Of a stretch of 64,000 nt of DNA, positions 1-10,022 are shown piece by piece. The DNA comes from Stenotrophomonas bentonitica (GTDB taxonomy: Bacteria; Pseudomonadota; Gammaproteobacteria; Xanthomonadales; Xanthomonadaceae). The stretch spans positions 547,020 to 611,019 of the forward strand of contig NZ_PKQP01000002.1 of the NCBI RefSeq assembly GCF_002887735.1, in the 5' to 3' direction. The first letter of the stretch is position 1. Every line of letters starts with the position of its first letter. The position numbers and the translations under genes are program-made. The notes beneath the pieces were generated by a model. That model did not search any database. It worked only from the letters and a program-made list of their open reading frames with translations, and had not been told where the DNA came from.

Positions 1-1
1 C

Positions 2-493
2 GAACGCGTGATCGACATCTGCCACGCCCACGGCTGGCCGCCGCAGCGCCTGGAGCTGGAGCTGACCGAGTCCGCCCTGATCCGTGACACCGACGTGCTG
101 CGGCACTGCTTCGAGGTGCTCGAACGCCACGGCGTGCCGCTGGCGGTCGACGACTTCGGTACCGGCTTCTCGAACCTGCACTACCTCAACCGCTTCCCGG
201 TGGGGCGCCTGAAGATCGACCGCAGTTTCGTCCAGGGCATGCTGCACGATGCCGGCACCGCTGAGGTCACCCAGGCGATCGTGCACCTGGGCCACGCGCT
301 GGGCATGAAGGTCGTGGCCGAAGGCGTGGAGACCGAGCAGGAAGAGGCCATGCTGCGCCGCCAGGGCTGCGATGAGATCCAGGGCTACCTGTACTCGCGC
401 CCGCTGGCGCCGCGCGATCTGGCGCAGTGGTTGAAGCTGGGCACGCAGACGCTGCCGCGCGAGAGCTATGCCGCGGTGACGCAGAGCGTTTGA
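2..493 (+). CDS. EAL-domain c-di-GMP phosphodiesterase, 3' part
   Basis: This is the C-terminal part of a protein whose start lies before the window; the reading frame is open from base 2 to the TGA at 491-493. It carries the second half of an EAL domain, which hydrolyses cyclic di-GMP to pGpG. Visible motifs in order are LELTES (metal-ligand Glu), DDFGTGFSNL (the Asp pair), the conserved Lys in LKIDRSFV, EGVET (catalytic-region Glu) and QGYLYSRPL near the end. About 20 residues follow the domain, so EAL is the last domain. Upstream domains (PAS, GGDEF or membrane sensors are common partners) cannot be seen. All catalytic residues expected in this half are present, so an active enzyme is likely. 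Confidence 0.9.
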   Translation, partial: ERVIDICHAHGWPPQRLELELTESALIRDTDVLRHCFEVLERHGVPLAVDDFGTGFSNLHYLNRFPVGRLKIDRSFVQGMLHDAGTAEVTQAIVHLGHALGMKVVAEGVETEQEEAMLRRQGCDEIQGYLYSRPLAPRDLAQWLKLGTQTLPRESYAAVTQSV

Positions 494-826
494 GTAAGGT
501 CCTGCAGCGCCCCTCCGTGGGCTCTGCACAGCCCTGGGTTGCCGTCCCGTCATACGGGTCGTGCGCGACCTCGGCGCTTGCGTTGCATGTGACCTGCGCA
601 CAGCCCTCCGGCCGGGGTCCCCCTCGGTCCGGCACAGGCCATCGCCCGGCGATATCAGCGGGCACACAGATGGAAATACGATGAAGCTGCCGAACCGCCC
701 TGGGCGTCAGTCCTGCGGCGAGTGCTGCGCTCGCCTCAACGGGTAGCGCCGTGACGGCCGCTTGCGGACGTGCGATGACGGGTAGCTGCGTTGGCGTTCA
801 CGGCGGTTGATGCCGGGCAGGCAGCG
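494..826. other. Intergenic region without recognised gene
   Basis: This 333-base gap lies between the EAL gene and a convergent small gene. It holds a few weak GC-rich inverted repeats (for example GGGCT/AGCCC near 520-537) but no hairpin followed by a T-run. One 21-codon reading frame (681-746), rich in Cys, starts inside an ATGA overlap with a four-codon frame; I cannot support it as a gene. No RNA family is recognised. Confidence 0.5.
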
Positions 827-1132
827 TCAGCGCGCCGCCGCATCCAGATCATCACCGCTCAGGCCAAGGTCCCAGGCCAGGCCGGCCAGGGCGGGGTCGA
901 CGGCGGAGGGCAGGGTGACGATGCCCGGCGCGGGGCGCTTGGCCAGCTGCGCGAGTTCCTGCTGGGCCAGCTGCTCCAACCGTGCGATCAGGGCGCGGCC
1001 CTGCAGCGGGGCAACCGGCGCTGCCGCAGCGGCAGGCGCTGCAACGGCGGTGACGGTCTCACTGCGCTGCACCGCCGGCTCCAGCTCGGCGGGGACAACG
1101 GATGCAACGGACAACACGGACGCGTTCAACAT
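827..1132 (-). CDS. Small hypothetical protein, Ala-rich
   Basis: The frame encodes 101 residues starting MLNASVLSVASV. The product has a short hydrophobic N-terminus, an Ala/Pro-rich stretch around residues 27-45, then a charged helix (LEQLAQQELAQL) and an acidic end. No family is recognised. The ATG at 1130-1132 was chosen because the longer version upstream would run across the perfect hairpin at 1170-1200 and has low-complexity sequence. There is no clear ribosome-binding site. It lies downstream of the chemoreceptor gene on the same strand but is separated from it by that hairpin, so it may need its own promoter. It could also be a non-functional GC-rich frame. Confidence 0.45.
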   Translation of the reverse strand: MLNASVLSVASVVPAELEPAVQRSETVTAVAAPAAAAAPVAPLQGRALIARLEQLAQQELAQLAKRPAPGIVTLPSAVDPALAGLAWDLGLSGDDLDAAAR

Positions 1133-1169
1133 CGGGTAATCATCTGCAGCCAAGGCGGGTCGTGCAAGC

Positions 1170-1200
1170 ACAACGGCCCCGGGGAAACCGGGGCCGTTGT
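1170..1200 (-). terminator. Hairpin terminator after chemoreceptor gene
   Basis: A perfect 13-bp inverted repeat (ACAACGGCCCCGG and its complement) encloses a 5-base loop, 30 bases after the chemoreceptor stop on the minus strand. The T-run after it is weak (TTGTGCTT overlaps the stem end), but position and stem strength fit a terminator. Confidence 0.7.
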
Positions 1201-1230
1201 CTGTGCCGGGGTCGGCACGGGACATCTGGA

Positions 1231-2421
1231 TCAGAACAGCTCGACCGCGCCTGCGGCCATGCTCTGCTGGGCGACCGCCTTGTGCGGCGGGCGCTCCCAC
1301 TCGGTGCGCATGTCACGCAGGCGGCTGCCGGTGCGCTGCAGGGCGGTCACGACCTCCTCGTCGAACACGCCGCCACTGCGATGCAGCAGCTCCTGCAGGG
1401 CGACGGCCTCGCGGTTGATCGCCGTCAGGCGGTCCAGGTGGGTGTGCACGCCGCCCAGGGCCTGGGTGGCGATGTCTTCGAACTGCAGGGCGCGCACGGC
1501 TTCAGCGACGCTGCTGTCGATGGCGCGACCGCATTCGGAGATCTCGCGCATGCCGTCACCGAGCGAGGCATTGATCTGGGCCACGTTCTCCAGCATCTGC
1601 GCCGCTTCGTGGCGCGCTTCGCGGGAACGGTCCATATCGCGGGAGGCCATGTGCGAGACCGTCTCGCGCACCTTGGCGATGGCGTCCTTGGAGCTGTGCG
1701 CCAGCTTGCGGATCTGCTCGTTGAAGGTGGTCGAGCGCTCGGACAGGTTGCGGACTTCGTCGGCGACCACCGCAAAGCCACGGCCGGCTTCACCGGCACG
1801 TGCGGCTTCGATGGCCGCGTTCAGGGCCAGCAGGTTGGTCTGGTCGGCGATCGACTTGACGTCCTCCAGCAGCGCGAAGATGCCATCCAGGTGCTGGGCC
1901 ATCTGGTCGATGTGCTGCACGGTGTTGCTGCTCTGGCCGCTGACCTGTTCCAGCGCCTCGACCAGCTGCTCCATCCGCTGGCTGGCGTGCTGGGCGAAAC
2001 GGGCCACGTCGACGCCGGCACCGCCTTCTTCGCCGGCGCGGTCGACGATGCGGGCCAGGGCCTGGCTCTGCTGGCGCGACTTGCGGTTCATCGCATCGAA
2101 GCTGCTGCCCAGGCCACCGACCGCATGACGGATCAGGTCGCGGGCACGTTCGACTTCGCCACGCGAGCCGTCGATTTCGTTGCCGACGAACGAGCGCAGC
2201 TCGGTCAGCAGCTGGTCCTGCTCGCGCATGATGCGGGCCTGCTCAGGCGAACGCTGGGTCTGGGCGCGGGCGCTCCACCAGGCAAACCCGAGCCAGCTGA
2301 GCGTCATCGTGCTCAGGATCGCCCAGCGCAGGGCGGCGGGCCACTCGAAGCCGATGGCAAAGGGAAGCAGAAGGGTCAGGACCAGGGGGGCGGCCAGGCG
2401 GATGAAGAGGCGTGAGTACAT
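1231..2421 (-). CDS. Methyl-accepting chemotaxis protein
   Basis: This 396-residue chemoreceptor-type signalling protein has two N-terminal membrane segments (about residues 8-25 and 32-49) separated by only a few residues, so there is no periplasmic sensing domain. It also lacks an obvious HAMP domain. A long coiled coil follows, with the conserved signalling tip at about 190-230 ([20 protein letters not shown], then [12 protein letters not shown]), which contacts CheA and CheW in this family. The C-terminal part contains FEDIATQAL. The ATG at 2421 is preferred over an upstream in-frame start because it begins directly with the membrane segment and follows a sigma-28-like promoter. The signal sensed is unknown; with no sensor domain it may detect membrane or cytoplasmic state. 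Confidence 0.92.
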   Translation of the reverse strand: MYSRLFIRLAAPLVLTLLLPFAIGFEWPAALRWAILSTMTLSWLGFAWWSARAQTQRSPEQARIMREQDQLLTELRSFVGNEIDGSRGEVERARDLIRHAVGGLGSSFDAMNRKSRQQSQALARIVDRAGEEGGAGVDVARFAQHASQRMEQLVEALEQVSGQSSNTVQHIDQMAQHLDGIFALLEDVKSIADQTNLLALNAAIEAARAGEAGRGFAVVADEVRNLSERSTTFNEQIRKLAHSSKDAIAKVRETVSHMASRDMDRSREARHEAAQMLENVAQINASLGDGMREISECGRAIDSSVAEAVRALQFEDIATQALGGVHTHLDRLTAINREAVALQELLHRSGGVFDEEVVTALQRTGSRLRDMRTEWERPPHKAVAQQSMAAGAVELF

Positions 2422-2450
2422 GGACGTTCTCGGGGAGGTGCACGGATGCT

Positions 2451-2477
2451 GTATCGGCCGTACCCCGGTTTGCTTTA
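2451..2477 (-). promoter_or_regulatory. Sigma-28 (FliA) type promoter of chemoreceptor gene
   Basis: On the minus strand TAAA (2474-2477) is followed after exactly 15 bases by GCCGATAC (2451-2458). This matches the flagellar sigma-28 consensus TAAA-N15-GCCGATAA in 11 of 12 positions. It ends 30 bases before the chemoreceptor ATG and would place the gene in the late flagellar/chemotaxis regulon. Confidence 0.8.
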
Positions 2478-2529
2478 GTCCTGCACCACACATTCGATCA
2501 AAAACCGCACGTCCCGGCCCCCCGGGTGG

Positions 2530-2548
2530 AGCCACCCGATGGGTGGCT
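2530..2548 (-). terminator. Hairpin after hflD
   Basis: An 8-bp perfect stem (AGCCACCC/GGGTGGCT) with a 3-base loop lies just downstream of the hflD stop (2556) on the minus strand and upstream of the chemoreceptor promoter. No T-run follows, so termination efficiency is uncertain. Confidence 0.5.
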
Positions 2549-2555
2549 GCCGAGC

Positions 2556-3170
2556 TCAGCGCAGCTGGCGCGCGACCGCTTCCAGCATCGTCTTGCGCGA
2601 GAACAGGAAGTCCCAGTACTGGCCACCGGTCTGGCGCCACAGCACCGCCGAACGGACCGCGGCCAGCAGCAGCGCGCGGATCTCGGCGACCACGCCCGCC
2701 TGGCCGAGGTAGTGCGGGTTGCCCTGGACCATCACCCGCGGCTTGAGGTTGCTGATGGTGTCCGCGTACAGGCCACCCAGTGCGGCGAGCACGTCCGGGT
2801 GGGCGCTGTCGCCCAGCTCGCCGGCCTGGGTGCGGGCGCGCTCGATCCCGGTGCTGACCTTGGCCACGATCGCGTCCTCGCGCACGAAGCGGCGCTCAAG
2901 CTGCAGCACCGACAGCGCCAGGCGCGGCAACTGCTCGTCCTGCCCCTGGCTGCTGAGGTAGTTGTGCAGCAGGCGCAGGCCGGGGGCGACATTGCTGGCG
3001 CTGCCGTAGATGTCCTGCGGGCTGGCCGCATCGATGCGGAACACGCTCTCCACCGCGGTGCGGACCACGGCGGCTTCGGAGTGGCCGGTTTCGGCGATGC
3101 GGCGCACCTGCTGCAGGGCCTGGGCGATGCCGGCCAGAGCGAGTACGCGGTCGTCGACGGAAAAACTCAT
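2556..3170 (-). CDS. hflD: High-frequency lysogenization protein HflD
   Basis: This 204-residue protein matches HflD (YcfC) in length and sequence; it is a mostly helical cytoplasmic or membrane-associated protein. In E. coli HflD binds phage lambda CII and influences lysogenization; its host role is not well defined. Recognisable regions include [18 protein letters not shown] at the start and GNPHYLGQ near residue 155. The start codon overlaps the mnmA stop as ATGA (3167-3170), so the two are translationally coupled, as in the nudJ-mnmA-hflD operon of E. coli. In E. coli purB follows; here a chemoreceptor gene follows instead. Confidence 0.93.
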   Translation of the reverse strand: MSFSVDDRVLALAGIAQALQQVRRIAETGHSEAAVVRTAVESVFRIDAASPQDIYGSASNVAPGLRLLHNYLSSQGQDEQLPRLALSVLQLERRFVREDAIVAKVSTGIERARTQAGELGDSAHPDVLAALGGLYADTISNLKPRVMVQGNPHYLGQAGVVAEIRALLLAAVRSAVLWRQTGGQYWDFLFSRKTMLEAVARQLR

Positions 3171-4306
3171 GCAGCAGATACCTCGAAAGGAGAAGGGGTG
3201 GCGCGAAGGCGTTGTTCCAGCGGCGCATCGGTGGCGGCGATGACGGCGCCACCAAGGCAGACCTCATCGTCATACAACACCAGCGATTGGCCCGGGGTGA
3301 CGGCACGCTGCGGGCGCGCGAAGCGCACGTCCACGGTGCCATCGTCGCGCACGGTAACGGTGCACGGCTCGTCGGGCTGGCGGTAACGGGTCTGGGCGGT
3401 GCACTCGAAGCGGCGCGCGGGCGGGGCGCCGGCGATCCAGTGGGCGGCCTCCGAATGCAGGCGGGTGGACTGCAGCCACGGGCTCTCGCGGTCCTGGTCC
3501 ACGTACAGCACGTTGCTGGCCACGTCCTTGCCGACGACGTACCACGGGGCCGCCGGCCGGCCACGCACGCCACCGATGTTCAGGCCCTCGCGCTGGCCGA
3601 GCGTGAAATAGAACACGCCGGGATGTTCGGCGATCAGGGCGCCATCGGGATCGCGGATCTCGCCCGTTCTGGCCGGCAGGTAGCGGCCGAGGAACTCGCG
3701 GAAGTCGCGTTCGCCGATGAAGCAGATCCCGGTCGAATCCTTCTTGGCGTGGGTCGGCAGGCGTGCATCCCGTGCGATCCGGCGCAGGTCGTTCTTCTGC
3801 AGGTCGCCGATCGGGAACAGGGTCGCGGCCAGCTGTTCCTGGCCCAGCTGGTGCAGGAAGTAGCTCTGGTCCTTGCTGCGGTCGGCGCCGCGCAGCAGCG
3901 CCCAGCGGCCGCCCACCTGGGCGATCCGCGCGTAATGGCCGGTTGCGATGCGTTCGGCGCCAAGCTCGCGCGCGGCGTCGAGGAAATGCTTGAACTTCAC
4001 TTCGCGGTTGCACAGCACGTCCGGGTTGGGCGTGCGGCCGGCGGCGTACTCGGCCAGGAAATGCTCGAACACGCCCTGCCAGTACTCGCTGGAAAAATCG
4101 CGGAAGTGGAACGGGATGCCGAGCAGGCCGCAGACTGCCACCGCATCGCGGCGGTCATCTTCGGCACGGCAGTCGCCACTGCCGTCATCGGCCCAGTTCT
4201 GCATGAACAGTCCCGCCACCGGCTCGCCCTGCTGGACCAGCCGCCAGGCCGCGACCGAGGAATCCACGCCGCCGGAGACACCGACCATGATCCGTGGGGG
4301 GCTCAT
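3167..4306 (-). CDS. mnmA: tRNA-specific 2-thiouridylase MnmA
   Basis: MnmA (379 residues) transfers sulfur to U34 of tRNA-Lys, tRNA-Glu and tRNA-Gln, using ATP to adenylate the uridine and sulfur relayed from IscS by the Tus proteins. The N-terminal PP-loop [12 protein letters not shown] (residues 9-20) binds ATP. The catalytic cysteine pair is Cys99 (in NPDVLCN) and Cys195 (in [10 protein letters not shown]). The tRNA-binding segment TGHYAR and the C-terminal beta domain are present, and the length is normal for the family. The ATG at 4304-4306 overlaps the nudJ stop as ATGA and the stop overlaps the hflD start, so this is the middle gene of a tightly coupled operon. Confidence 0.97.
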   Translation of the reverse strand: MSPPRIMVGVSGGVDSSVAAWRLVQQGEPVAGLFMQNWADDGSGDCRAEDDRRDAVAVCGLLGIPFHFRDFSSEYWQGVFEHFLAEYAAGRTPNPDVLCNREVKFKHFLDAARELGAERIATGHYARIAQVGGRWALLRGADRSKDQSYFLHQLGQEQLAATLFPIGDLQKNDLRRIARDARLPTHAKKDSTGICFIGERDFREFLGRYLPARTGEIRDPDGALIAEHPGVFYFTLGQREGLNIGGVRGRPAAPWYVVGKDVASNVLYVDQDRESPWLQSTRLHSEAAHWIAGAPPARRFECTAQTRYRQPDEPCTVTVRDDGTVDVRFARPQRAVTPGQSLVLYDDEVCLGGAVIAATDAPLEQRLRATPSPFEVSAA

Positions 4307-4764
4307 GCGGCCTCCTTGACGATGGAGAGCGGGTGGCGCTGGCCGGCCAGATAGTCGGCCACCACCTGCCAGACCAGCGGGCTGCGCAGCCGGCCGGGCT
4401 CGGCCTTCAGCTCGGCCGGGGTCAGCCACACGGCCCGCAGGATCCCGGTGTCCAGCGGACGGGCGGGATCGTGCGAGACCGGCTCGGCCGCATAGGCAAA
4501 GCGCAGGAACGGCGTGCCGTCCGGGGCGGTCCACTGGTAGGTGCCGATGAAGGCGCTCAGGCGCACCGTCCAGCCGGTCTCTTCCAGCGTTTCCCGGCAC
4601 GCGGCGGCGGCCAGGCTCTCGTCGGGCTCCAGGTGGCCAGCGGGCTGGTTCAGCACCTGGCGGCCGTCGATCGCCTCCTCGACCAGCAACAGACGCCCGT
4701 CACGCACCACCACGGTGGCCACGGTGACATGGGGCGTCCAGCGCGGTTCCTGCACGGCATTCAC
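4303..4764 (-). CDS. nudJ: Nudix hydrolase, NudJ-like
   Basis: This 153-residue Nudix enzyme has the full Nudix box from Gly43 to Trp65 (GHLEPDES, then RETLEETGW), which binds the divalent metal and cleaves nucleoside di- or triphosphates. Length, sequence (HVTVATVVV start, [13 protein letters not shown]) and position directly upstream of mnmA match NudJ, which in E. coli acts on nucleoside tri- and diphosphates and thiamine-phosphate precursors. The frame opens with a GTG at 4762-4764, one base after the upstream gene ends. A GCAGGACG ribosome-binding site lies inside the end of that upstream gene, suggesting coupling. The substrate here is inferred. Confidence 0.9.
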   Translation of the reverse strand: MNAVQEPRWTPHVTVATVVVRDGRLLLVEEAIDGRQVLNQPAGHLEPDESLAAAACRETLEETGWTVRLSAFIGTYQWTAPDGTPFLRFAYAAEPVSHDPARPLDTGILRAVWLTPAELKAEPGRLRSPLVWQVVADYLAGQRHPLSIVKEAA

Positions 4765-4765
4765 T

Positions 4766-5230
4766 TCAGTATTCGTCCTGCTCGGTCAGTTCGAGTTCCA
4801 TGGCGTCCGCAGTGCGGATGGCCGCATCGATGGCGTCGCTGAGTTGCTCCGGGGTGGCAGTGGCATCGACCTTGACCACGAACATCGCCAGCTGGTCCTG
4901 CTTCACCCAGGCACCCATCTTGGCATCCTGCGAGTCTTCCAGCAGGCGGTTAGCGACGGCAGCGGGGAACTGCTTGCCCGGCGAATTGTAGGCCGGCGAC
5001 CAGATCTCACGGATCCTGTGCTTGCCGAATTCCTCGACGGTGGAGCGCACGAAGGCCAGCTGGCTGCGGCCGTCATCCATGTCGAACACCATCTTGTAAT
5101 CGCCGTCCTCGTCCACCTCGTAGGTGTACTTGAGCGTGTCCAGCGCTCGCCCGACGGCCTTGTCCGCTTCGGCCGCATGGGCGCCGGTGGCAGTGACGGC
5201 CAGCAGCAGTGCGGCAGCAATCCTTTTCAT
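4766..5230 (-). CDS. Secreted YbjN-like hypothetical protein
   Basis: The frame encodes 154 residues with a clear signal peptide (MKRIAAALLLAVTATGAHAAE, cleavage after AHA), so the product is periplasmic or secreted. The mature part resembles the YbjN fold (related to type III secretion chaperones) in length and in its pattern, with a conserved-looking FVRSTVEEFGKH region and a C-terminal DAIDAAIRTAD helix. That assignment is an inference. The start at 5230 follows an AGGGAT ribosome-binding site and lies behind a good sigma-70 promoter. It is the first gene of the nudJ-mnmA-hflD transcription unit, one base from nudJ. Confidence 0.75.
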   Translation of the reverse strand: MKRIAAALLLAVTATGAHAAEADKAVGRALDTLKYTYEVDEDGDYKMVFDMDDGRSQLAFVRSTVEEFGKHRIREIWSPAYNSPGKQFPAAVANRLLEDSQDAKMGAWVKQDQLAMFVVKVDATATPEQLSDAIDAAIRTADAMELELTEQDEY

Positions 5231-5264
5231 GAAATCCCTGTGAACATCTGGTTGGAGAGTGCAG

Positions 5265-5294
5265 ATTGTGAAGGCCGCAGGGGGCAACGTCCAA
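5265..5294 (-). promoter_or_regulatory. Sigma-70 promoter of YbjN-like/nudJ operon
   Basis: On the minus strand a TTGGAC -35 box (5289-5294) and a CACAAT -10 box (5265-5270) are spaced by 18 bases. The expected transcript start is near 5258, about 28 bases before the ATG at 5230. The region is shared with the divergent clpS promoter. Confidence 0.6.
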
Positions 5295-5312
5295 TCCGGC
5301 CGGGCGGGGCCC

Positions 5313-5318
5313 TATAAT
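5313..5318 (+). promoter_or_regulatory. -10 box next to clpS start
   Basis: A perfect TATAAT lies only six bases before the clpS ATG (5325). A transcript would begin at or next to the start codon, which suggests a leaderless clpS mRNA. No good -35 box is seen at the matching distance. Confidence 0.55.
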
Positions 5319-5324
5319 GGGGGG

Positions 5325-5657
5325 ATGCCCCGCGAGACTTCCCACGAAACTCATCACGACCACGGCGTGCTGCTTGAGCCTGCACGTCCCGAGGTCGCGC
5401 CGCCGCCGCTGTACCAGGTGATGCTGTTGAACGACGACTACACCCCGATGGATTTCGTGGTGACGGTCCTGCAGCACTTCTTCTCGATGGACCTGGACCA
5501 GGCCACCCAGGTGATGCTCCACGTGCATACCCGCGGCCGCGGCGTGTGCGGGGTGTTCACCCGCGAGGTCGCCGAATCCAAGGTCGCCCAGGTCAATGAA
5601 TTCTCGCGCATGAACCAGCACCCGCTGCTGTGCACGATGGAGAAGGCCAGCGGCTGA
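5325..5657 (+). CDS. clpS: ATP-dependent Clp protease adaptor ClpS
   Basis: ClpS (110 residues) is the N-recognin that binds proteins with destabilising N-terminal residues (Leu, Phe, Tyr, Trp) and delivers them to ClpAP. The core is intact: [13 protein letters not shown] (residues 34-46) with the substrate-pocket Asn-Asp-Asp, then the helix with [24 protein letters not shown] and the C-terminal [11 protein letters not shown]. The disordered N-terminus is His/Glu-rich. The neighbouring clpA is its partner, and aat downstream in the block creates N-degrons, so the N-end-rule genes cluster here. Confidence 0.97.
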   Translation: MPRETSHETHHDHGVLLEPARPEVAPPPLYQVMLLNDDYTPMDFVVTVLQHFFSMDLDQATQVMLHVHTRGRGVCGVFTREVAESKVAQVNEFSRMNQHPLLCTMEKASG

Positions 5658-6024
5658 GCCGCCCCTGGCCCCGCCACAGGCGCGCCAGCGATCCGCCACT
5701 GTTCCAGCCATGGCGACAGACGTGCGGCCAGCCCCAGCCTAGCCGGAGCCGTCGGGTTCTCGGCATCCGCACCCACGTGAGCATCGCCAGGCTGCCGCCC
5801 GGCGGCTGCACCGGCCAGCGCTGGTCCGGGGTGGCGTCACGATGACATCACCATCACGTTGAAGCTGCCATTTCGTGGCGGCAAGTTCGTGCATGATGGA
5901 GGCCGTCGAATGGATCGGCGCGATCGGCGGAGTGCTAACGCCGTCTGAACGCACTGATCCGCTAGGGTGATGGAAATCGTGAAGGTTGGCCGCATATTGT
6001 TCCTAACTGCCGCCGGAGTTAATC
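5658..6024 (+). other. Intergenic region clpS-clpA
   Basis: This 367-base gap separates clpS from clpA, unusually long for a pair that is often closely spaced. No gene or RNA family is recognised. The last 30 bases hold a GGAG ribosome-binding site (6015-6018) before the clpA ATG. AT-richer sequence at 5985-6005 may hold the clpA promoter, but I cannot define -35 and -10 boxes with confidence. Confidence 0.5.
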
Positions 6025-8304
<2,280 letters not shown>

Positions 8305-8333
8305 CCGCGCGGTAGATGCCTGCACCGTCATTG

Positions 8334-8357
8334 AAAAGCCCCCGCAAGGGGGCTTTT
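8334..8357. terminator. Bidirectional terminator after clpA
   Basis: A 10-bp perfect stem (AAAAGCCCCC/GGGGGCTTTT) with a GCAA tetraloop lies between the clpA stop and a convergent gene. It has U-runs on both strands and can serve both. Confidence 0.92.
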
Positions 8358-8386
8358 CTTTGGGTGCGCGGCAGCCTTCGGTGCGG

Positions 8387-8755
8387 TTACTGGCGGGCGC
8401 GTGCCTTGCGGGTGAATTCTTCGGCGGTGATCGGCTCGACCGCACTGATCGTGCAGCTTTGTCCGTTCGTGCGCAGCCTGCTGGCTCCTGCGCCACAGAG
8501 TTGGCCGTCCCGGCCGGGAGTGACAAAGGCCAGTTTCGGGGACATGGCTGCGCTGCTGCAGGAGCGCTCGAAACGGACCAGGTAGTGCTGGTCGCCATTG
8601 CGGAGCAGTACATCGCGGTCTGCCCCATTGCGCACCAGCTGCTGATCCGGGGACAGGGTAATGCAATCGCCGGCAGCGGCCGGTTCGGCGGCCTGGACGG
8701 AGGCAGCGGTAGCCAGGCAGGCAGCAAGCAGGAGCAGGGAAGGCAGGCGTTTCAT
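8387..8755 (-). CDS. Secreted hypothetical protein
   Basis: The frame encodes 122 residues with a typical signal peptide (MKRLPSLLLLAACLATAASVQA, then AEPAAAGDC). The mature part of about 100 residues contains three cysteines (in GDCITL, ERSCSSA and QSCTI) plus a fourth in QLCGAG, which may form two disulfides, and a basic C-terminus. It resembles small secreted proteins seen mainly in Xanthomonadaceae (DUF6491-like), but the family call is uncertain and no function is known. It stands alone, convergent with clpA. Confidence 0.7.
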   Translation of the reverse strand: MKRLPSLLLLAACLATAASVQAAEPAAAGDCITLSPDQQLVRNGADRDVLLRNGDQHYLVRFERSCSSAAMSPKLAFVTPGRDGQLCGAGASRLRTNGQSCTISAVEPITAEEFTRKARARQ

Positions 8756-8919
8756 GGCGGGGGCCATCGGGTCGGGATCCGGATTGGATCGAGGGCCACA
8801 ATGGGCGTTTTTGCGCCAGGGCGAATCTGCATCAAGGCATCCTGACCGACGTCAGGGTGCACAGGGTCAGGGTGACGCTTGGCAGGGGTGGGGCGATGGC
8901 TGAATGGCGCCCACGCGAA

Positions 8920-8942
8920 AAGGCCAGCACCTGGCTGGCCTT
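8920..8942 (-). terminator. Terminator after infA
   Basis: A 9-bp perfect stem (AAGGCCAGC/GCTGGCCTT) with a 5-base loop lies 25 bases after the infA stop on the minus strand and is followed there by TTCGCG. Confidence 0.75.
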
Positions 8943-8967
8943 CTGACGGGAACAACCCCCGGACCGC

Positions 8968-9186
8968 TTATTTCATGCGGTAGGTGATGCGACCCTTGGT
9001 CAGGTCGTACGGGGTCATTTCGACCTTGACGCGGTCGCCCGTCAGGATGCGGATGTAGTTCTTGCGCATGCGGCCGGAGATGTGGGCGATGATTTCATGC
9101 CCATTTTCCAGTCGTACGCGGAAAGTGGTGTTCGGCAGCGTCTCGCTGACGGTGCCTTCGAACTCGATGGAGTCGTCTTTCGACAT
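8968..9186 (-). CDS. infA: Translation initiation factor IF-1
   Basis: IF-1 (72 residues) binds the ribosomal A site during initiation together with IF-2 and IF-3. The whole protein is one OB-fold; diagnostic segments are [35 protein letters not shown] and [20 protein letters not shown]. The length is exactly that of the family. The ATG at 9184-9186 gives the canonical N-terminus. It lies downstream of aat on the same strand, as in E. coli, but has its own promoter in the 86-base gap. Confidence 0.98.
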   Translation of the reverse strand: MSKDDSIEFEGTVSETLPNTTFRVRLENGHEIIAHISGRMRKNYIRILTGDRVKVEMTPYDLTKGRITYRMK

Positions 9187-9235
9187 GTAGTCCTGTGCAG
9201 TTCTGTAACCGGCCGAGCTGGCCTGAAGAGCGGGC

Positions 9236-9264
9236 ATTTTACGCGCGTCGGGCGTTTGATGCAA
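9236..9264 (-). promoter_or_regulatory. Sigma-70 promoter of infA
   Basis: On the minus strand TTGCAT (9259-9264) and TAAAAT (9236-9241) are spaced by 17 bases, a strong match to the sigma-70 consensus. The expected start is near 9229, giving a leader of about 43 bases before infA. Confidence 0.8.
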
Positions 9265-9272
9265 AGTTTTGG

Positions 9273-10022
9273 TTAAGGCCAGGCCCGCGTGGCCAGATCG
9301 GCAGCCGCCAGCGTCCCGAACAAATCCCGCCAATCGCCTGCGGGAGCTGGCTGTTGGACCTGTTCACGGACAAAGGCCAGGAAGCGTTGGCGTGGCCAGT
9401 GCTCGGCGCCCATGCGTAGCAGATGGTCATTTTCGACCTGTGCGTCGATCAGCGGCCAGCCCCAGCCGGCCAGCCGATGGGCCAATCCGGCCAGGGCAAC
9501 CTTGGAGCCGCCGGTAGCCGCACTGAACATGCTCTCGCCAAAAAACATCCGGCCGATCGCTACGCCATAGATGCCGCCGACCAGTTGTCCGCCATCGAAC
9601 ACCTCCACCGAGTGCGCGAAGCCCAGCCGGTGCAGTTCGATGTAGGCATCGCGCATGTCGCGGGTGATCCAGGTGCCGTCCTGCCCCGGCCGCGGGCTGG
9701 CCGCGCAGGCATCGATCACCTGCGCAAAGCAGCTGTCGGCGCGCAGCGTCCATGTGCTCTGCCGCAGCGAGCGGCGGAAACGGCTGGACAGGTGCACGCC
9801 GTCGGTGCGGAACACCATCCGCGGGTCCGGAGACCACCACAGCAGCGGCTGGCCCTCGGAGAACCACGGGAAGATGCCGCCGGCATAGGCGTTGAGCAGG
9901 CGCACCGGCGAGAGGTCGCCACCGAGCGCGAGCAGGCCATCGGGATCGCGCAGGGCGGTCTCGGCGGGCGGGAACGGGGCGTCGGGCGCCTCGTCCAGCC
10001 GCCAGGGCAGGCGGCGCGTCAT
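9273..10022 (-). CDS. aat: Leucyl/phenylalanyl-tRNA-protein transferase
   Basis: Aat (249 residues) transfers Leu or Phe from aminoacyl-tRNA to proteins with N-terminal Lys or Arg, creating N-degrons read by ClpS. Typical segments are [11 protein letters not shown] (residues 29-39), [34 protein letters not shown] and [19 protein letters not shown]. The length is slightly above the usual 230-240 because of a C-terminal tail. The ATG at 10020-10022 overlaps the stop of the upstream FemAB-like gene as ATGA, so the two are translationally coupled. Confidence 0.97.
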   Translation of the reverse strand: MTRRLPWRLDEAPDAPFPPAETALRDPDGLLALGGDLSPVRLLNAYAGGIFPWFSEGQPLLWWSPDPRMVFRTDGVHLSSRFRRSLRQSTWTLRADSCFAQVIDACAASPRPGQDGTWITRDMRDAYIELHRLGFAHSVEVFDGGQLVGGIYGVAIGRMFFGESMFSAATGGSKVALAGLAHRLAGWGWPLIDAQVENDHLLRMGAEHWPRQRFLAFVREQVQQPAPAGDWRDLFGTLAAADLATRAWP

